Part shown: positions 50,707 through 60,119 of the stretch, in pieces
Layout: every line of letters starts with the position of its first letter
Numbering within the stretch: the stretch's first letter is position 1
Source: Streptomyces sp. NRRL F-5630
GTDB taxonomy: Bacteria > Actinomycetota > Actinomycetes > Streptomycetales > Streptomycetaceae
Length of the DNA: 64,000 nt
NCBI RefSeq assembly: GCF_000719475.1
Contig: NZ_JOGO01000008.1
Location: 71,829 to 135,828, forward strand
Direction: 5' to 3'
Notes under the pieces: model-generated
What the model was told of the DNA's origin: nothing
Seen by the model: the letters and a program-made list of their open reading frames with translations, nothing else
The model's database searches: none
Position numbers and translations under genes: made by a program

Positions 50707-52470
50707 ATGAGTCGTCCCGTCCCCTCCAGCCCCACCGAGAAGCGCCCGACCACGTCGCCCGCCCCCGGACCGCGCGCCAAGAAGCGCCCCCTCGCCGGTG
50801 TCCTCCGCCTCGGCGGGCTCAACGACACGTGGTTCAAGCCCGCCACCGGCGTCGCTTCGGCCGCGGTCATCCCGCTCTTCACGCTCCTCGCGCTCGGCCG
50901 GCTCGACCTCGCCGCCTACACGATGGCCGGCTCCCTGTGCGCCCTCTACGGCCACAACCTCCCGTACGCGCGCCGCGCCCGCGCCGTCCTGTGGGTCATC
51001 CTCGGCATGCTCGCCGGAGTCACCCTCGCGATGGTGACCTCCGCCGCCACGGACTCCATTCCCCTGCTCATCGCGGTCGGCGCCGCCATGGTGGCCGTCC
51101 AGAAGACCCTGTGCGAGAGCACGGGCATCGGCGCCCCAGGCCCCGTGATCTTCGCCTTCGTCAGCTCGGCGACCCTCTTCGCACCGCAGACCTTCGCCGC
51201 CGTACCGGGACACCTCGCCCTCACCGTCGGCGCCGCCGCGCTCTCCTGGTGCGTCACGATGGCGCCCGCCCTCCTGCGCCCCACGGGACCCGAGCGCCGT
51301 GCCACGGCCCGCGCGCTCGAAGCCGTCGCGGCCTTCCTCGCCACCCCGGCCGGGGACCCCGCGCGCGACCGCGCCCGCGCCGCGGCGGTCACCGCCGTCC
51401 ACGCCGGCTGGCAGGCGCTCTACGCGACGGGCCGCCGCACCCCCGTACGCCGCGGCCTCGAACGACTCCTCGTGCGCGCCGAGACCGCGCTCGCGGCGCC
51501 CCACGAGGCGGACGCCGCCCTCCTGAGGGAACAGGCGGGGAGGATACGGGGCACCGGGCCGCTGCCCCGGCCCACCGACCTCGACGAGGCCGCCCTCCAG
51601 GAACTCGCCGGCATCGACATCGAGCGCGCCCGCCGCCCGCGCGCCGCCCACCCCGTCCTGCGCGCCTTCGCCCCCGGCTCCCCCCTGCTCCCCGTCATGG
51701 CCCGCGCCTTCCTCGGCTCGCTCCTCGCCGGGCTCCTCGCCTGGGGACTCGGCAGCGACCGCCCCTACTGGGCGATCGTCACCGCCGTCGCGATCTTCCA
51801 GACGAACGTGACCCTCAGCTGGGCGCGCGCGATCCAGCGCACGGTGGGCAACGTCGTCGGCGTCGGTGTCTTCGCGCTGATCGCGCCCCTCGCCCACACG
51901 ACCCCCGCCGCCCTCGTCGCCCTGATCACCGTCCTGGCCTTCGGCGCGGAAGCCCTCATGCCCCGCAACTACTGGCTCGGCAGCATCTGCGTGACCCCGA
52001 TGGCACTCCTGATCGGCGAGTTCGGCGGCAGGCACGGCACGGGCCCGCTCGTCGGCGACCGCGTGCTCGACACCGTCGTCGGCGCCGCGGTCGGGCTCGT
52101 CGTCGCCGTCCTCGTCACCAACCGCCGCGCGAGTGCCGCGCTGGAACGCTCCCTCGCCGCCGCCGACGCGGTGCGCGAGGAGACGGAGGCCCTCCTCGCC
52201 CGCACGGGAGCGAGCGCCGTCGATCTGGAGCGGGCCCGCCGCCGGCTCGCCGCCACGCTCGTCGCGCTGCGCGCGGCGGCCGACACGGCGGGCGGCGAGT
52301 GGTGGCAGCGCGCGGTGCCCGAACGGCGGGTGCTGGACGCCGAGCGCGCCGGACACCGTACGCTCGCGGCGACAGTGACACGGCAGGGCCTGCTCGCCAC
52401 GCGGCCCGCCCCGAAGGACCCGCGGCCCGTATCCCACGAGCGGTCCCACCAGGAGGACATACCGGTATGA
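50707..52470 (+). CDS. FUSC-family membrane exporter
   Basis: A 587-residue protein of the fusaric-acid-resistance/aromatic-acid exporter type: two membrane blocks (about residues 50-180 and 325-465), each with several helices, joined and followed by soluble parts. Typical stretches are AAYTMAGSLCALYGHNLPYA and PYWAIVTAVAIFQTNVTLSWA followed by RAIQRTVGNVVGVG. It would export toxic aromatic acids or similar. No ribosome site precedes ATG 50707 and the predicted transcription start coincides with it, so the mRNA may be leaderless. The stop overlaps the marR start. Confidence 0.88.
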   Translation: MSRPVPSSPTEKRPTTSPAPGPRAKKRPLAGVLRLGGLNDTWFKPATGVASAAVIPLFTLLALGRLDLAAYTMAGSLCALYGHNLPYARRARAVLWVILGMLAGVTLAMVTSAATDSIPLLIAVGAAMVAVQKTLCESTGIGAPGPVIFAFVSSATLFAPQTFAAVPGHLALTVGAAALSWCVTMAPALLRPTGPERRATARALEAVAAFLATPAGDPARDRARAAAVTAVHAGWQALYATGRRTPVRRGLERLLVRAETALAAPHEADAALLREQAGRIRGTGPLPRPTDLDEAALQELAGIDIERARRPRAAHPVLRAFAPGSPLLPVMARAFLGSLLAGLLAWGLGSDRPYWAIVTAVAIFQTNVTLSWARAIQRTVGNVVGVGVFALIAPLAHTTPAALVALITVLAFGAEALMPRNYWLGSICVTPMALLIGEFGGRHGTGPLVGDRVLDTVVGAAVGLVVAVLVTNRRASAALERSLAAADAVREETEALLARTGASAVDLERARRRLAATLVALRAAADTAGGEWWQRAVPERRVLDAERAGHRTLAATVTRQGLLATRPAPKDPRPVSHERSHQEDIPV

Positions 52471-53012
52471 CGACGGCGAACGACCCGGCCGGAGCCCCCG
52501 CGGGGAGCCACCACGACTCGGTGGCCACCGTCGTACGGCAGTGGCGCTCGGTGCACCCCGGCATCGACACCGCGCCGATGGAGCTGATCGGCCGGGTCAA
52601 TCGCTGCGCCGCCCTCTTCCAGCAGGCCGAGGACGCGCCACTGCGGCGCGGCGGGCTCAGCCGCGCCGAGTTCGACGTGCTCGGCGCGCTGCGCCGCACC
52701 GGCGGCGAACTGACCCCCGGGGAGCTGGCCCGCGAGACGTACTCCTCGGGCGCCGCCGTCACCAAGCGGCTGCGCAGGCTCCAGGAGCGCGGGCTCGTCG
52801 AGCGCAGGACCGACCCGCACGACCGGCGCGTCAGCAGGCTCACCCTCACCGAGGCGGGCACCGCGCTCGTCGACGACCTCCTGCCCGACCAGCTCGCCTT
52901 CGAGGCCACCGTCCTCGGCGGACTGCCGCAGGAGGAGCGCGAGCGGCTCGTGGGACTGCTCGGCGAACTCCTCGGACAGCTCGAAGGGCGCCTCGGCGGG
53001 CCGAGGTACTGA
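52467..53012 (+). CDS. MarR family transcriptional regulator
   Basis: A 181-residue winged-helix regulator with helix-turn-helix LTPGELARETYSSGAAVTKRLRRL near residues 85-108 and the wing ERRTDPHDRRVSRLTLT. ATG 52467 overlaps the exporter stop (ATGA) and has AGGAGGAC upstream. Co-translation with the FUSC exporter suggests it represses this operon through TTTACTGGTAAA and is released by an exported compound. Confidence 0.92.
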   Translation: MTTANDPAGAPAGSHHDSVATVVRQWRSVHPGIDTAPMELIGRVNRCAALFQQAEDAPLRRGGLSRAEFDVLGALRRTGGELTPGELARETYSSGAAVTKRLRRLQERGLVERRTDPHDRRVSRLTLTEAGTALVDDLLPDQLAFEATVLGGLPQEERERLVGLLGELLGQLEGRLGGPRY

Positions 53013-53142
53013 GCCGGGTCCGAGCACTGAGCGGGGGCCGGGTAACGAGCCGGGGCCGGGTGCCGGTCCCGGAGCTCCGGGCGCGGAGCCGGGCCGGAAA
53101 ACCGGCTGCCCCACGAGGCGCGATCTGTGAGGGTGACCCGTC

Positions 53143-53679
53143 ATGACCACCTACGAACTCCTCCTCATCGGCGGCGGCGCGGGCGTCGGCAAGACCAGTG
53201 TCGGCTTCGAGGTCTCCGCCGTCCTGCGCCGGGCGGGGACGGCGCACTGCCTCATCGAGGGCGACTTCATGGACCAGATCCACCCCGCTCCCGCCGACGA
53301 CCCGCACCGCACCGCCCTCACCGAGCGCAACACCGCCGCCGTCTGGGCGAACTACGCGGCCCTCGGCCAGCGCCGCCTCGTCTACACGAACACCGTGAGC
53401 ATCCTCGAAGCGCCCATGCTCGCGCGGGCCATGGGCGGCGACGACGTCAGGACCACCCTCGTCCTCCTCACCGCCACCGAGGCCACCGTGCGCGAGCGGC
53501 TCACCGCGCGCGAGATCGGCACCGAGGCCGAGGCGCACCTCGCGCGCAGCCTGAGCATGGCGCGCCGCCTGGACGCGGAGGCTCCGCCCGGCACGGTACG
53601 CCTCGCGACCGACGGGCGATCCGTCCCGGACCTCGCGGCCGCAGTGGTGCGCGCGAGCGGCTGGGCGGCGCAAGGCTGA
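53143..53679 (+). CDS. P-loop kinase-like protein
   Basis: A 178-residue protein with the Walker A GGGAGVGKTS at residues 10-19, an acidic strand LIEGDFMDQIHP, and a lid-like segment RERLTAREIGTEAEAHLARS as in small-molecule kinases (shikimate- or gluconate-kinase type). It probably phosphorylates a small metabolite or nucleotide; I do not recognise a specific family. It stands alone, 130 bases after marR and about 130 before DUF3311. Confidence 0.75.
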   Translation: MTTYELLLIGGGAGVGKTSVGFEVSAVLRRAGTAHCLIEGDFMDQIHPAPADDPHRTALTERNTAAVWANYAALGQRRLVYTNTVSILEAPMLARAMGGDDVRTTLVLLTATEATVRERLTAREIGTEAEAHLARSLSMARRLDAEAPPGTVRLATDGRSVPDLAAAVVRASGWAAQG

Positions 53680-53809
53680 GCCGCCCCCTTCCCCGTACCA
53701 AGATCGTCGGGTTGACCCCGCCCTCGCGCCGGGGAAGAGTACGCCCGGCCCCGCTCCCCGCGAGGCCGCCGTCCCCTGCGGCTCCCGCCCACGAAGGACC
53801 CCGATCCCC

Positions 53810-54094
53810 ATGGCCCCCGCACCTCCTGACGAGGCGCCCGAGACCGCCCGTGTGCGCCGTCCCGCACTGTGGCTGCTGCTCGTGCCCGCCCTGCTCTACG
53901 TCCTCGCCCCGCTCGTCGCCAACCGCGTCGAACCCCGCGTGCTCGGCCTGCCCTTCCTGTGGGCCTGGGTCATCGGCGCCACGATCCTGAGCCCCCTCCT
54001 CATCTGGCTCACCGCCCGCCTCGACCCCGTCTACCGCGCCAACGCCCCCGAACCGCTCGCGGGCGACGCCACCACGGAAGGGCGCCGGTCATGA
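53810..54094 (+). CDS. DUF3311 small membrane protein
   Basis: A 94-residue protein with two membrane helices (LWLLLVPALLYVLAPLV and LPFLWAWVIGATILSPLLIWL). DUF3311 proteins are regularly encoded before a sodium:solute symporter, as here, with a four-base overlap (ATGA); a supporting role for the symporter is inferred. Confidence 0.88.
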   Translation: MAPAPPDEAPETARVRRPALWLLLVPALLYVLAPLVANRVEPRVLGLPFLWAWVIGATILSPLLIWLTARLDPVYRANAPEPLAGDATTEGRRS

Positions 54095-55605
54095 GCGGCT
54101 CCGCCGTCCTCGCCACCACCGTCTTCGGCCTCGCCATGCTCGCGACCGTCCTCATCGGCCTGTGGAGCGCGCGCGGGCGCACCAAGGGCCTCGCCGAGTG
54201 GTCGCTGTCCGGGCGCGGGCTCGGCGTGCTCTTCGTCTGGGTCCTCATGGCGGGGGAGACGTACACGAGCTTCTCGTTCCTCGGCACCGCCGGGTGGACG
54301 TACTCGATGGGCTCGCCGATCCTCTACCTCGTCGCCTACCTGACGGTCGGTTTCGCCGTCGCCTACCTCGCGGGCCCCGCGCTGTGGACCTACGCGGGCC
54401 GCCACCGCCTCGTCTCGATCGCGGACATCGCCGAGCACCGCTTCCGCTCCCGCCCGCTCGGCATCCTCGTCGCACTCGTCGCGACCGTCTTCCTCGTGCC
54501 CTACATCCAGGTGCAGATCCAGGGCATGGGCGTCGTCGTCAACGCCATGACCTACGGCAGCGTCGACCTCAAGGTCGCGGCCGTCATCTCCTTCGTCGTC
54601 GCCGAGCTCTTCGTCCTCGTCTCGGGGCTGCGCGGCTCGGCGTGGGTGAGCGTCTTCAAGGACGTGCTCGTCATCGGCAGCGTCGTCTTCCTGCTCGTCT
54701 ACATCCCCGCCCACTACACCGACGGCGTCGGCCACCTCCTGGACCGCATGGTCGCCGAGAAGCCCGAGTGGCTCACCTTCCCCGGGCACGCCTCGGGCGG
54801 CAAGGGCGCCGCGTGGTTCATCAGCACGGTGCTTCTCAACGCCGTCACCATCACCGTCTTCCCGACCACCGTCTCCGGCTACCTCAGCGCGGGCAGCGCC
54901 AACGCCCTGCGCCGCAACTCGATCCTGCTGCCCTGGTACCAGCTGCTCCTCTTCATCCCCATGACGGTCGGCGCGGTCGCGCTCTTCGCGCTGCCCCGGC
55001 TCGGCGACCCCGACCTCGCCCTCTACCGACTCGTCACCGACTCGCTCCCCGCCGGTGCCGTCGCCGTCATCGGTGTCGCGGGCGCGCTCTCGGCGATCGT
55101 CCCGATGAGCGTCTTCATGCTCTCCATCGGCACCCTGTGGGGCCGCACGGTCCTCGGCGGCGGCAACGGCGCCGACCCGCGCCACCCGCTGCGCCACCGC
55201 GACGAGGCCGAGGCCGCACGCGCCGACCAGCGCGCCAAGACCCTCTCGCAGCTCGTCTGCCTCCTCGCGGGCCTGCTCGCCCTCCTCGGCGCCCTCGTCC
55301 ACCCGAGCACGCTCGTCGAACTCTCGGTCCTCTCCTACGAGGGCATCGCCCAGCTCGTGCCCACGGCGCTGCTCGCGCTCTTCTGGCCCCGCCTGGGCAA
55401 GAGCGCCGCCGTCAGCGGCATGCTCGTGGGGCTTGCCGTCATGACCCTGCTCTGGGCCACGGACCACGACCCGTGGCACGGCGTCAACGGCGGTCTCGTC
55501 GCGTTCGCCGCGAACCTCCTGGTCACCCTCCTCGTGACCGCGCTGCGACCGGCCGCGCCCGCGCCGGCCCCCACCCGGACGTCGGCCCCGGCGTCACGGG
55601 ACTGA
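54091..55605 (+). CDS. Sodium:solute symporter family protein
   Basis: A 504-residue membrane transporter of the SSS family with about 13 helices. Recognisable stretches are SLSGRGLGVLFVWVLMAGETYTSF, STVLLNAVTITVFPTTVSGYLSAG and SAIVPMSVFMLSIGTLWGR. Relatives with DUF3311 partners import monocarboxylates such as acetate, pyruvate or lactate (MctC/MctP type), or other organic acids; the substrate is not fixed by the sequence. Confidence 0.9.
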   Translation: MSGSAVLATTVFGLAMLATVLIGLWSARGRTKGLAEWSLSGRGLGVLFVWVLMAGETYTSFSFLGTAGWTYSMGSPILYLVAYLTVGFAVAYLAGPALWTYAGRHRLVSIADIAEHRFRSRPLGILVALVATVFLVPYIQVQIQGMGVVVNAMTYGSVDLKVAAVISFVVAELFVLVSGLRGSAWVSVFKDVLVIGSVVFLLVYIPAHYTDGVGHLLDRMVAEKPEWLTFPGHASGGKGAAWFISTVLLNAVTITVFPTTVSGYLSAGSANALRRNSILLPWYQLLLFIPMTVGAVALFALPRLGDPDLALYRLVTDSLPAGAVAVIGVAGALSAIVPMSVFMLSIGTLWGRTVLGGGNGADPRHPLRHRDEAEAARADQRAKTLSQLVCLLAGLLALLGALVHPSTLVELSVLSYEGIAQLVPTALLALFWPRLGKSAAVSGMLVGLAVMTLLWATDHDPWHGVNGGLVAFAANLLVTLLVTALRPAAPAPAPTRTSAPASRD

Positions 55606-55681
55606 ACACCCCGGACGGTACGCCGGTGGGACCGCCCCGACCGGGGCGGCCCCACGCGTACGACGGCCGGCACGCCCCGCC

Positions 55682-56542
55682 TCACTCCAGTCGCTTGTCC
55701 CTTTCCTCCGCCTCGACGGCGTCCGCCCTCGCGGCGGCCGAGCCAGCGGGAGACTCGGAGGCCGGGACGGGCGGGACCTCCCCCGTGGCCTGATGCGGCA
55801 GGCCGTGCGTCAGGAAGTGCACGACCACCGCGATCACCGCGCCCGCGAGCGGGGCGACGAGGAAGAGCCACACCTGGCTCATCGCGTTGTTGTCCGCGAA
55901 GATCGCCGGGCCGAGGGCGCGTGCCGGGTTGACCGAGGTACCGGTCAGCGGGATGCCGAGGAGGTGGATCACCGCGAGGCTCAGACCGATCGCCATCCCC
56001 GCCGGTCCCTTGGCGCCCTTGCCGTGCGTCGTGCACAGCACCACGAAGACGAGCAGCGCCGTCAGGATCGTCTCGGCGAGGAACGCGCCACCCGCCGAGA
56101 TGTGCACGAGCGAGTTCGCCCCGTACCCGTCGGTGCCGAAGGACCCGCGCCCCTCCGCCTTGAAGAACGGTACCGAGTTCGCGAGCCAGGCCAGGAGCGC
56201 GGCCCCTGCCGCGCCTCCGGCGAACTGCGTCACCCAGTAGCAGACCCCCGTCAGCGGCGAGATCCGGCGGCCGAGCACCATCCCGAGCGTGACCGCCGGG
56301 TTGACGTGGCAGCCCGAGACCGGGCCGATCGCGTACACGAGGGCGAGCAGGACGAAGCCGAAGGCGAGCGCGATGCCGAGCACCCCCACGAAGGGCTTGG
56401 CGAAGATCGCCACACCCACCGCGAAGAACACCAGCGCCAGGGTGCCGAAGAACTCGGCGGCGAGTGCCTGCGGATCGACAGCGAGAGCGGCCCGGCGGCT
56501 CCTCGGGGCCGAAGGCGCGTCCCGAGTGGCGGTTGTGCTCAT
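55682..56542 (-). CDS. Aquaporin / MIP channel
   Basis: A 286-residue channel with six helices and the two pore motifs HVNPAVTLG (near residue 80) and SVNPARALGPA (near residue 210). The Pro-Ala-Arg of the second motif and a narrow-filter Arg fit a water channel (AqpZ-like) rather than a glycerol facilitator, though this needs residue comparison. The C-terminal 40 residues are an acidic, Glu/Ala-rich tail. ATG 56542 follows GAAGGGGATGTC. Confidence 0.92.
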   Translation of the reverse strand: MSTTATRDAPSAPRSRRAALAVDPQALAAEFFGTLALVFFAVGVAIFAKPFVGVLGIALAFGFVLLALVYAIGPVSGCHVNPAVTLGMVLGRRISPLTGVCYWVTQFAGGAAGAALLAWLANSVPFFKAEGRGSFGTDGYGANSLVHISAGGAFLAETILTALLVFVVLCTTHGKGAKGPAGMAIGLSLAVIHLLGIPLTGTSVNPARALGPAIFADNNAMSQVWLFLVAPLAGAVIAVVVHFLTHGLPHQATGEVPPVPASESPAGSAAARADAVEAEERDKRLE

Positions 56543-56814
56543 GACATCCCCTTCGCGGGTGAGCGAGAGCCGGGACGTACGGGTGGCGCGAGCCGACGAT
56601 GACCACGTCAATGCGCCTTACGCCCCTTTTATTGCGTTTCGACCGTATCGCTTCGAACGGGTGATGTCGCGCGGAGCGACGGGGAGGGACGAGGGAGCGG
56701 GGAGGTCCGGCTCGCGGCACCGCTACGGGGGCAGGGCCCGCGCCGACCCGGCGGCGGGCGCGCTCTACCCTGGACGCCGCCCGCCCCCGCTCCCCGCCCG
56801 AAAGGCAGCCCGCC

Positions 56815-57360
56815 ATGACGACCCTCCCCGCACCCGCAGGACTCGCCTTCCGCCCCGCCGGGCCCGCCGACGTCCCGGCCCTCGTCGCCCTCGTCGAATC
56901 CGCTTACCGGGGCGACGGCAGCAAGGCCGGCTGGACCACTGAGGCCCACCTCCTCGCAGGGCAGCGCACCGACCCGGAGTCGCTGCGCGAGGTCATGGAG
57001 ACGCCGGGCACGGTGCTGCTCGCGGTCGAGCGCGCGGGGGAACTCGTCGCCTGCTGCCAGGTGGCCCGCGAGGACGGGCACGGCTACTTCGGCATGTTCG
57101 CCGTGCGCCCGGGGCTCCAGGGCGCGGGACTCGGCAAGGCCGTCCTCGCCGAGGCGGAGCGCGTCGCCCGCGAGGACTGGGGGCTCACCGAGATGCACAT
57201 GACGGTGATCTCCGCCCGCGAGGAACTCGTCGCTTTCTACGAGCGGCGCGGCTACCGCAGGACCGGCGAGCTGACGCCCTTCCCCTACGGCGACGAGCGT
57301 TTCGGCCTCCCGCGGCGCCCCGGACTCGCCTTCGAGCTGCTCATCAAGCCGCTGATCTGA
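56815..57360 (+). CDS. GNAT family N-acetyltransferase
   Basis: A 181-residue acetyltransferase. The acetyl-CoA-binding motif A reads FAVRPGLQGAGLGKAVLAEAE near residues 96-116, followed by the strand LTEMHMTVIS and the helix ELVAFYERRGYRRTGE. The substrate is unknown. ATG 56815 follows GAAAGGCAGCCCGCC. Single gene between an aquaporin and GDPD gene. Confidence 0.9.
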   Translation: MTTLPAPAGLAFRPAGPADVPALVALVESAYRGDGSKAGWTTEAHLLAGQRTDPESLREVMETPGTVLLAVERAGELVACCQVAREDGHGYFGMFAVRPGLQGAGLGKAVLAEAERVAREDWGLTEMHMTVISAREELVAFYERRGYRRTGELTPFPYGDERFGLPRRPGLAFELLIKPLI

Positions 57361-57523
57361 CTCCCGGGCGGGCGGTACGGGGCGTCTCCGCGGGCGGCGG
57401 TGCGCGCGGGATGCGTGCCGGTGGCGGAGGTGAGGGCGGCCGTGCCGCGCGATGTGTGCCGAGGGCGGTAGGGGCGCCGCTCCCGGACGAGTGCGCCGCC
57501 CGTACCGCCTGCCCCGCCCGGGC

Positions 57524-58207
57524 TCAGCCCGCCTTGTGCGCCGCCCGGACGATCTCCGGCTCGTCCGTCGTCACGCCGTCGAGGCCGAGCGCGCGGGCGA
57601 GGGCGAAGCGCTCCGGGGTGTTCACCGTCCACGCCGTGACCCGCAAGCCCGCCTCGCGCGCCCGCTCCACCGTCTCCACCGTCAGCCGCCGGATGTTGAG
57701 GACGAGTCCCATCGCCCCGCAGGCCGTGGCACGCTCGACGACCTCGGGCCCGAAGCGGCTCGCCACGAGGCACGTCCGCACGCCTGGCACGAGACGTGAG
57801 ATCTCCACGAGCGCCTCGTCGTGGAAGGAGATCACCTCGACGCGCCGCACGAGGCCCCGCGCGTGCATCACGTCCGCGAGGGCCTGCGCCGCCGCGACAT
57901 CCTTGATCTCAGCCTGGAGCGGCCCGTGCAGCGCGTCGAGCGCCTCCTCGAAGACCGGTACCCGCTCGCCCTTCCCCGCGTCGAGCGTCCGCAGTTCGGC
58001 GAGCGTCCGCTCGGCGATGCGCCCACTGCCGTCGGTCGTGCGGTCCACCTCCGCGTCGTGCATGACGACGAGCGCCCCGTCCTTGCTCAGGTGCAGGTCG
58101 AGTTCGACGAGGTCGACCCCCTCCCGCTCGGCGCGGACGAAGGAGCGGAGGGTGTTCTCCGGCTCGACGCCCATCACTCCGCGATGGCCGATGGCGAGGA
58201 AGGACAC
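57524..58207 (-). CDS. Glycerophosphodiester phosphodiesterase
   Basis: A 227-residue cytoplasmic-type GDPD that hydrolyses glycerophosphodiesters to glycerol-3-phosphate and an alcohol. Catalytic features: AIGHRGVMGVEPENTLRSF with His and Arg, VELDLHLSKDGALVVMHD with the metal ligands and second His, and LQAEIKD near residue 95. Length is normal for the short family form. The start overlaps a predicted small gene upstream by 34 bases. Confidence 0.93.
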   Translation of the reverse strand: MSFLAIGHRGVMGVEPENTLRSFVRAEREGVDLVELDLHLSKDGALVVMHDAEVDRTTDGSGRIAERTLAELRTLDAGKGERVPVFEEALDALHGPLQAEIKDVAAAQALADVMHARGLVRRVEVISFHDEALVEISRLVPGVRTCLVASRFGPEVVERATACGAMGLVLNIRRLTVETVERAREAGLRVTAWTVNTPERFALARALGLDGVTTDEPEIVRAAHKAG

Positions 58208-58410
58208 GGTGGTCTCGCTTTCCGTTCAGGCGCTTGGCGCTCGCTGCGGGACGCCCTGTCGCTCTGCGTACGGGCGTCCGGCTCGACCCTAGGCCCTCCC
58301 ACGTGACGGGCGGGTGGCGGGGAGGCGGCGCGTCCGTGCGCGTCGAGTCCGCTGATGCCGAGCAGGACGCCGGTCACGACGGCGCTCAGGACGAGGGTGC
58401 GGCGGGTCAC
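58174..58410 (-). CDS. Possible small secreted protein
   Basis: A 78-residue reading frame starting at GTG 58410 behind CCCCGGAGGCCCC, a good ribosome site. The N-terminus VTRRTLVLSAVVTGVLLGISG looks like a signal peptide or anchor, with a possible cleavage near GRAAS; the rest is polar and Arg/Pro-rich. It overlaps the GDPD start by 34 bases in another frame, so the two may be coupled. I recognise no family; it could be a chance frame. Confidence 0.4.
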   Translation of the reverse strand: MTRRTLVLSAVVTGVLLGISGLDAHGRAASPPPARHVGGPRVEPDARTQSDRASRSERQAPERKARPPCPSSPSAIAE

Positions 58411-58721
58411 GGGGCCTCCGGGGCGTACGAGTGCGTCGCAGAGCGTCGTACCGCCGCCACGGGAGACGGACCCGGACCTCGCCCGTACGTGGGCGCGCCC
58501 CGGCCCGCTCTTGACGCGGGGACCCGGCCCCGTGCGAGGCCGGAACCGGAGACCCGGGTTCGACGGGCGACGGTCGGAACACACGCATGAACCCCGAGTT
58601 CGCCGGAAAAACATCGGTGGACGGCCGGGTGGGCAGGATTATTTCCCGGAGTGGCCTTGTGGAGGCCCAGCGTGGACGCCTACGGTGGGTGTACAGCGGT
58701 TTCTTCTGTGGAGGGTGTGGA
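58411..58721. other. Intergenic region before the DUF6421 gene
   Basis: It holds the promoter of the DUF6421 operon (58657-58686). Elsewhere I see no gene or strong structure. Confidence 0.5.
58657..58686 (+). promoter_or_regulatory. Promoter of the DUF6421-SDR-aldolase operon
   Basis: TTGTGG (58657-58662) and TACGGT (58681-58686) are 18 bases apart, giving a leader of about 30 bases with a GGAGGG ribosome site before ATG 58722. Confidence 0.5.
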
Positions 58722-60119
58722 ATGACGGAGATTCTTGAGCGGGTGGCCCAGGAGGGGCGCAAAGCTTCCGGCGAGCGGCTCGCCGACCAGCCTGCCTGGA
58801 ACCGCCTGAAGGACGCCGTCGAGCGCATCCGCCCCTGGCAGCGCAAGGACGGCTCCGTCGACTTCGACGCCGAAGGAGCGCCCCGCGCCGACGAGGTGCG
58901 CGCCGTCGTCGAGGCCATGGTGACGGCGGTCCAGGAACTCGCCCCCCGCGTGCCCCACGACGCCGCCTACCTCGAAGCCCTCGTCCAGGACCTGCGGCGC
59001 TGGGCCGACGACGGCTTCCAGGTGCCCGACTTCCTCGACTCGCTGCTCGCCTTCCAGCCCGCCGCGCACCGCGAGGACGGCCTCGAACACCTCGTCCTGT
59101 TCCCCATGTACACGCAGAACGGCAACCCCGACCGCAACTTCGAGGCCGTCGCCCTGCGCATGGTCTGGCCCGAGTGGCTCGCGGAGCTGGAACGCACCCG
59201 CTACGACAACCCCCTCTTCTGCGGCATCGCCTTCGAGGACTTCACGGCCGGTTACGACACCCACTCCGCCGTTCTCTTCCCCGAGACGATCGCCGTCCGC
59301 GAGGCCCCCGAGCGCTTCACCTGGGGCGGCATCTTCTGCGACCGCGAGGCCGCCCGCTTCCGCCGTGTGAGCGAGGCCGCCGTCGACGTACTCGGCATCG
59401 AACTGCCCGACGACGTCCGCGCCCTCCTCGCCGACCAGGACCGCTGCCAGGAGGCGTTCGTCCTGTGGGACATGGTCCACGACCGCACCCACAGCCACGG
59501 CGACCTGCCCTTCGACCCCTTCATGATCAAGCAGCGGCAGCCGTTCTGGATGTACGGGCTCGAAGAGCTGCGCTGCGACCTGACCGCCTTCAAGGAGGCC
59601 GTCAAGCTGGAGGCCGACGGCGTCGCCCAGGCCCGTGACGTGCAGACCGCCGTCCTCTTCGACCGCATGTTCCGTTTCCCCGTCACCGGTGAGCGCAGCC
59701 GCAACTACGACGGCCTCGGCGGCCAACTGCTCTTCGCCTACCTCCACAAGCACGACGTCGTGCGCTGGACCGACAACAAGCTCAAGATCGACTGGGAACG
59801 GGCGCCGCAGGTCACCAACGCCCTGTGCGGTGAGATAGAGACCCTCTACCGCGAGGGCATCGACCGCCCCAAGCTCGTCCACTGGTTCGCCGGCTACGCC
59901 CTCGTGTCCAGCTACCTCGCCCCCCACCCGGGCTCGCGCTGGGCCAAGGGCCCCGACGCCCTCGACCTCTCGCTGCCCCCGCGCAAACTCGTCGACGACG
60001 TGCTTCCGGACGAGTTTCCGCTCAGCATGTTCTACGAGGCCCTTTCCAAGAAGCTCAAGCGCGTGATCGCCGCGACGCGCGGCATCACGGCGACGAGCCC
60101 CGAAGGCGCTGCCGCATGA
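58722..60119 (+). CDS. DUF6421 family protein
   Basis: A 465-residue soluble protein of an actinobacterial family that I know only as DUF6421. It has no signal peptide or membrane helix. A conserved-looking stretch VHDRTHSHGD (from His253) is rich in potential metal ligands, and HLVLFPMYTQNGNPDRNFEA and RMFRFPVTGERSRNYDG stand out. ATG 58722 follows GGAGGGTGTGGA. It overlaps the SDR gene (ATGA) and heads an operon with SDR and threonine aldolase, so a metabolic role linked to those enzymes is likely but unknown. Confidence 0.82.
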   Translation: MTEILERVAQEGRKASGERLADQPAWNRLKDAVERIRPWQRKDGSVDFDAEGAPRADEVRAVVEAMVTAVQELAPRVPHDAAYLEALVQDLRRWADDGFQVPDFLDSLLAFQPAAHREDGLEHLVLFPMYTQNGNPDRNFEAVALRMVWPEWLAELERTRYDNPLFCGIAFEDFTAGYDTHSAVLFPETIAVREAPERFTWGGIFCDREAARFRRVSEAAVDVLGIELPDDVRALLADQDRCQEAFVLWDMVHDRTHSHGDLPFDPFMIKQRQPFWMYGLEELRCDLTAFKEAVKLEADGVAQARDVQTAVLFDRMFRFPVTGERSRNYDGLGGQLLFAYLHKHDVVRWTDNKLKIDWERAPQVTNALCGEIETLYREGIDRPKLVHWFAGYALVSSYLAPHPGSRWAKGPDALDLSLPPRKLVDDVLPDEFPLSMFYEALSKKLKRVIAATRGITATSPEGAAA

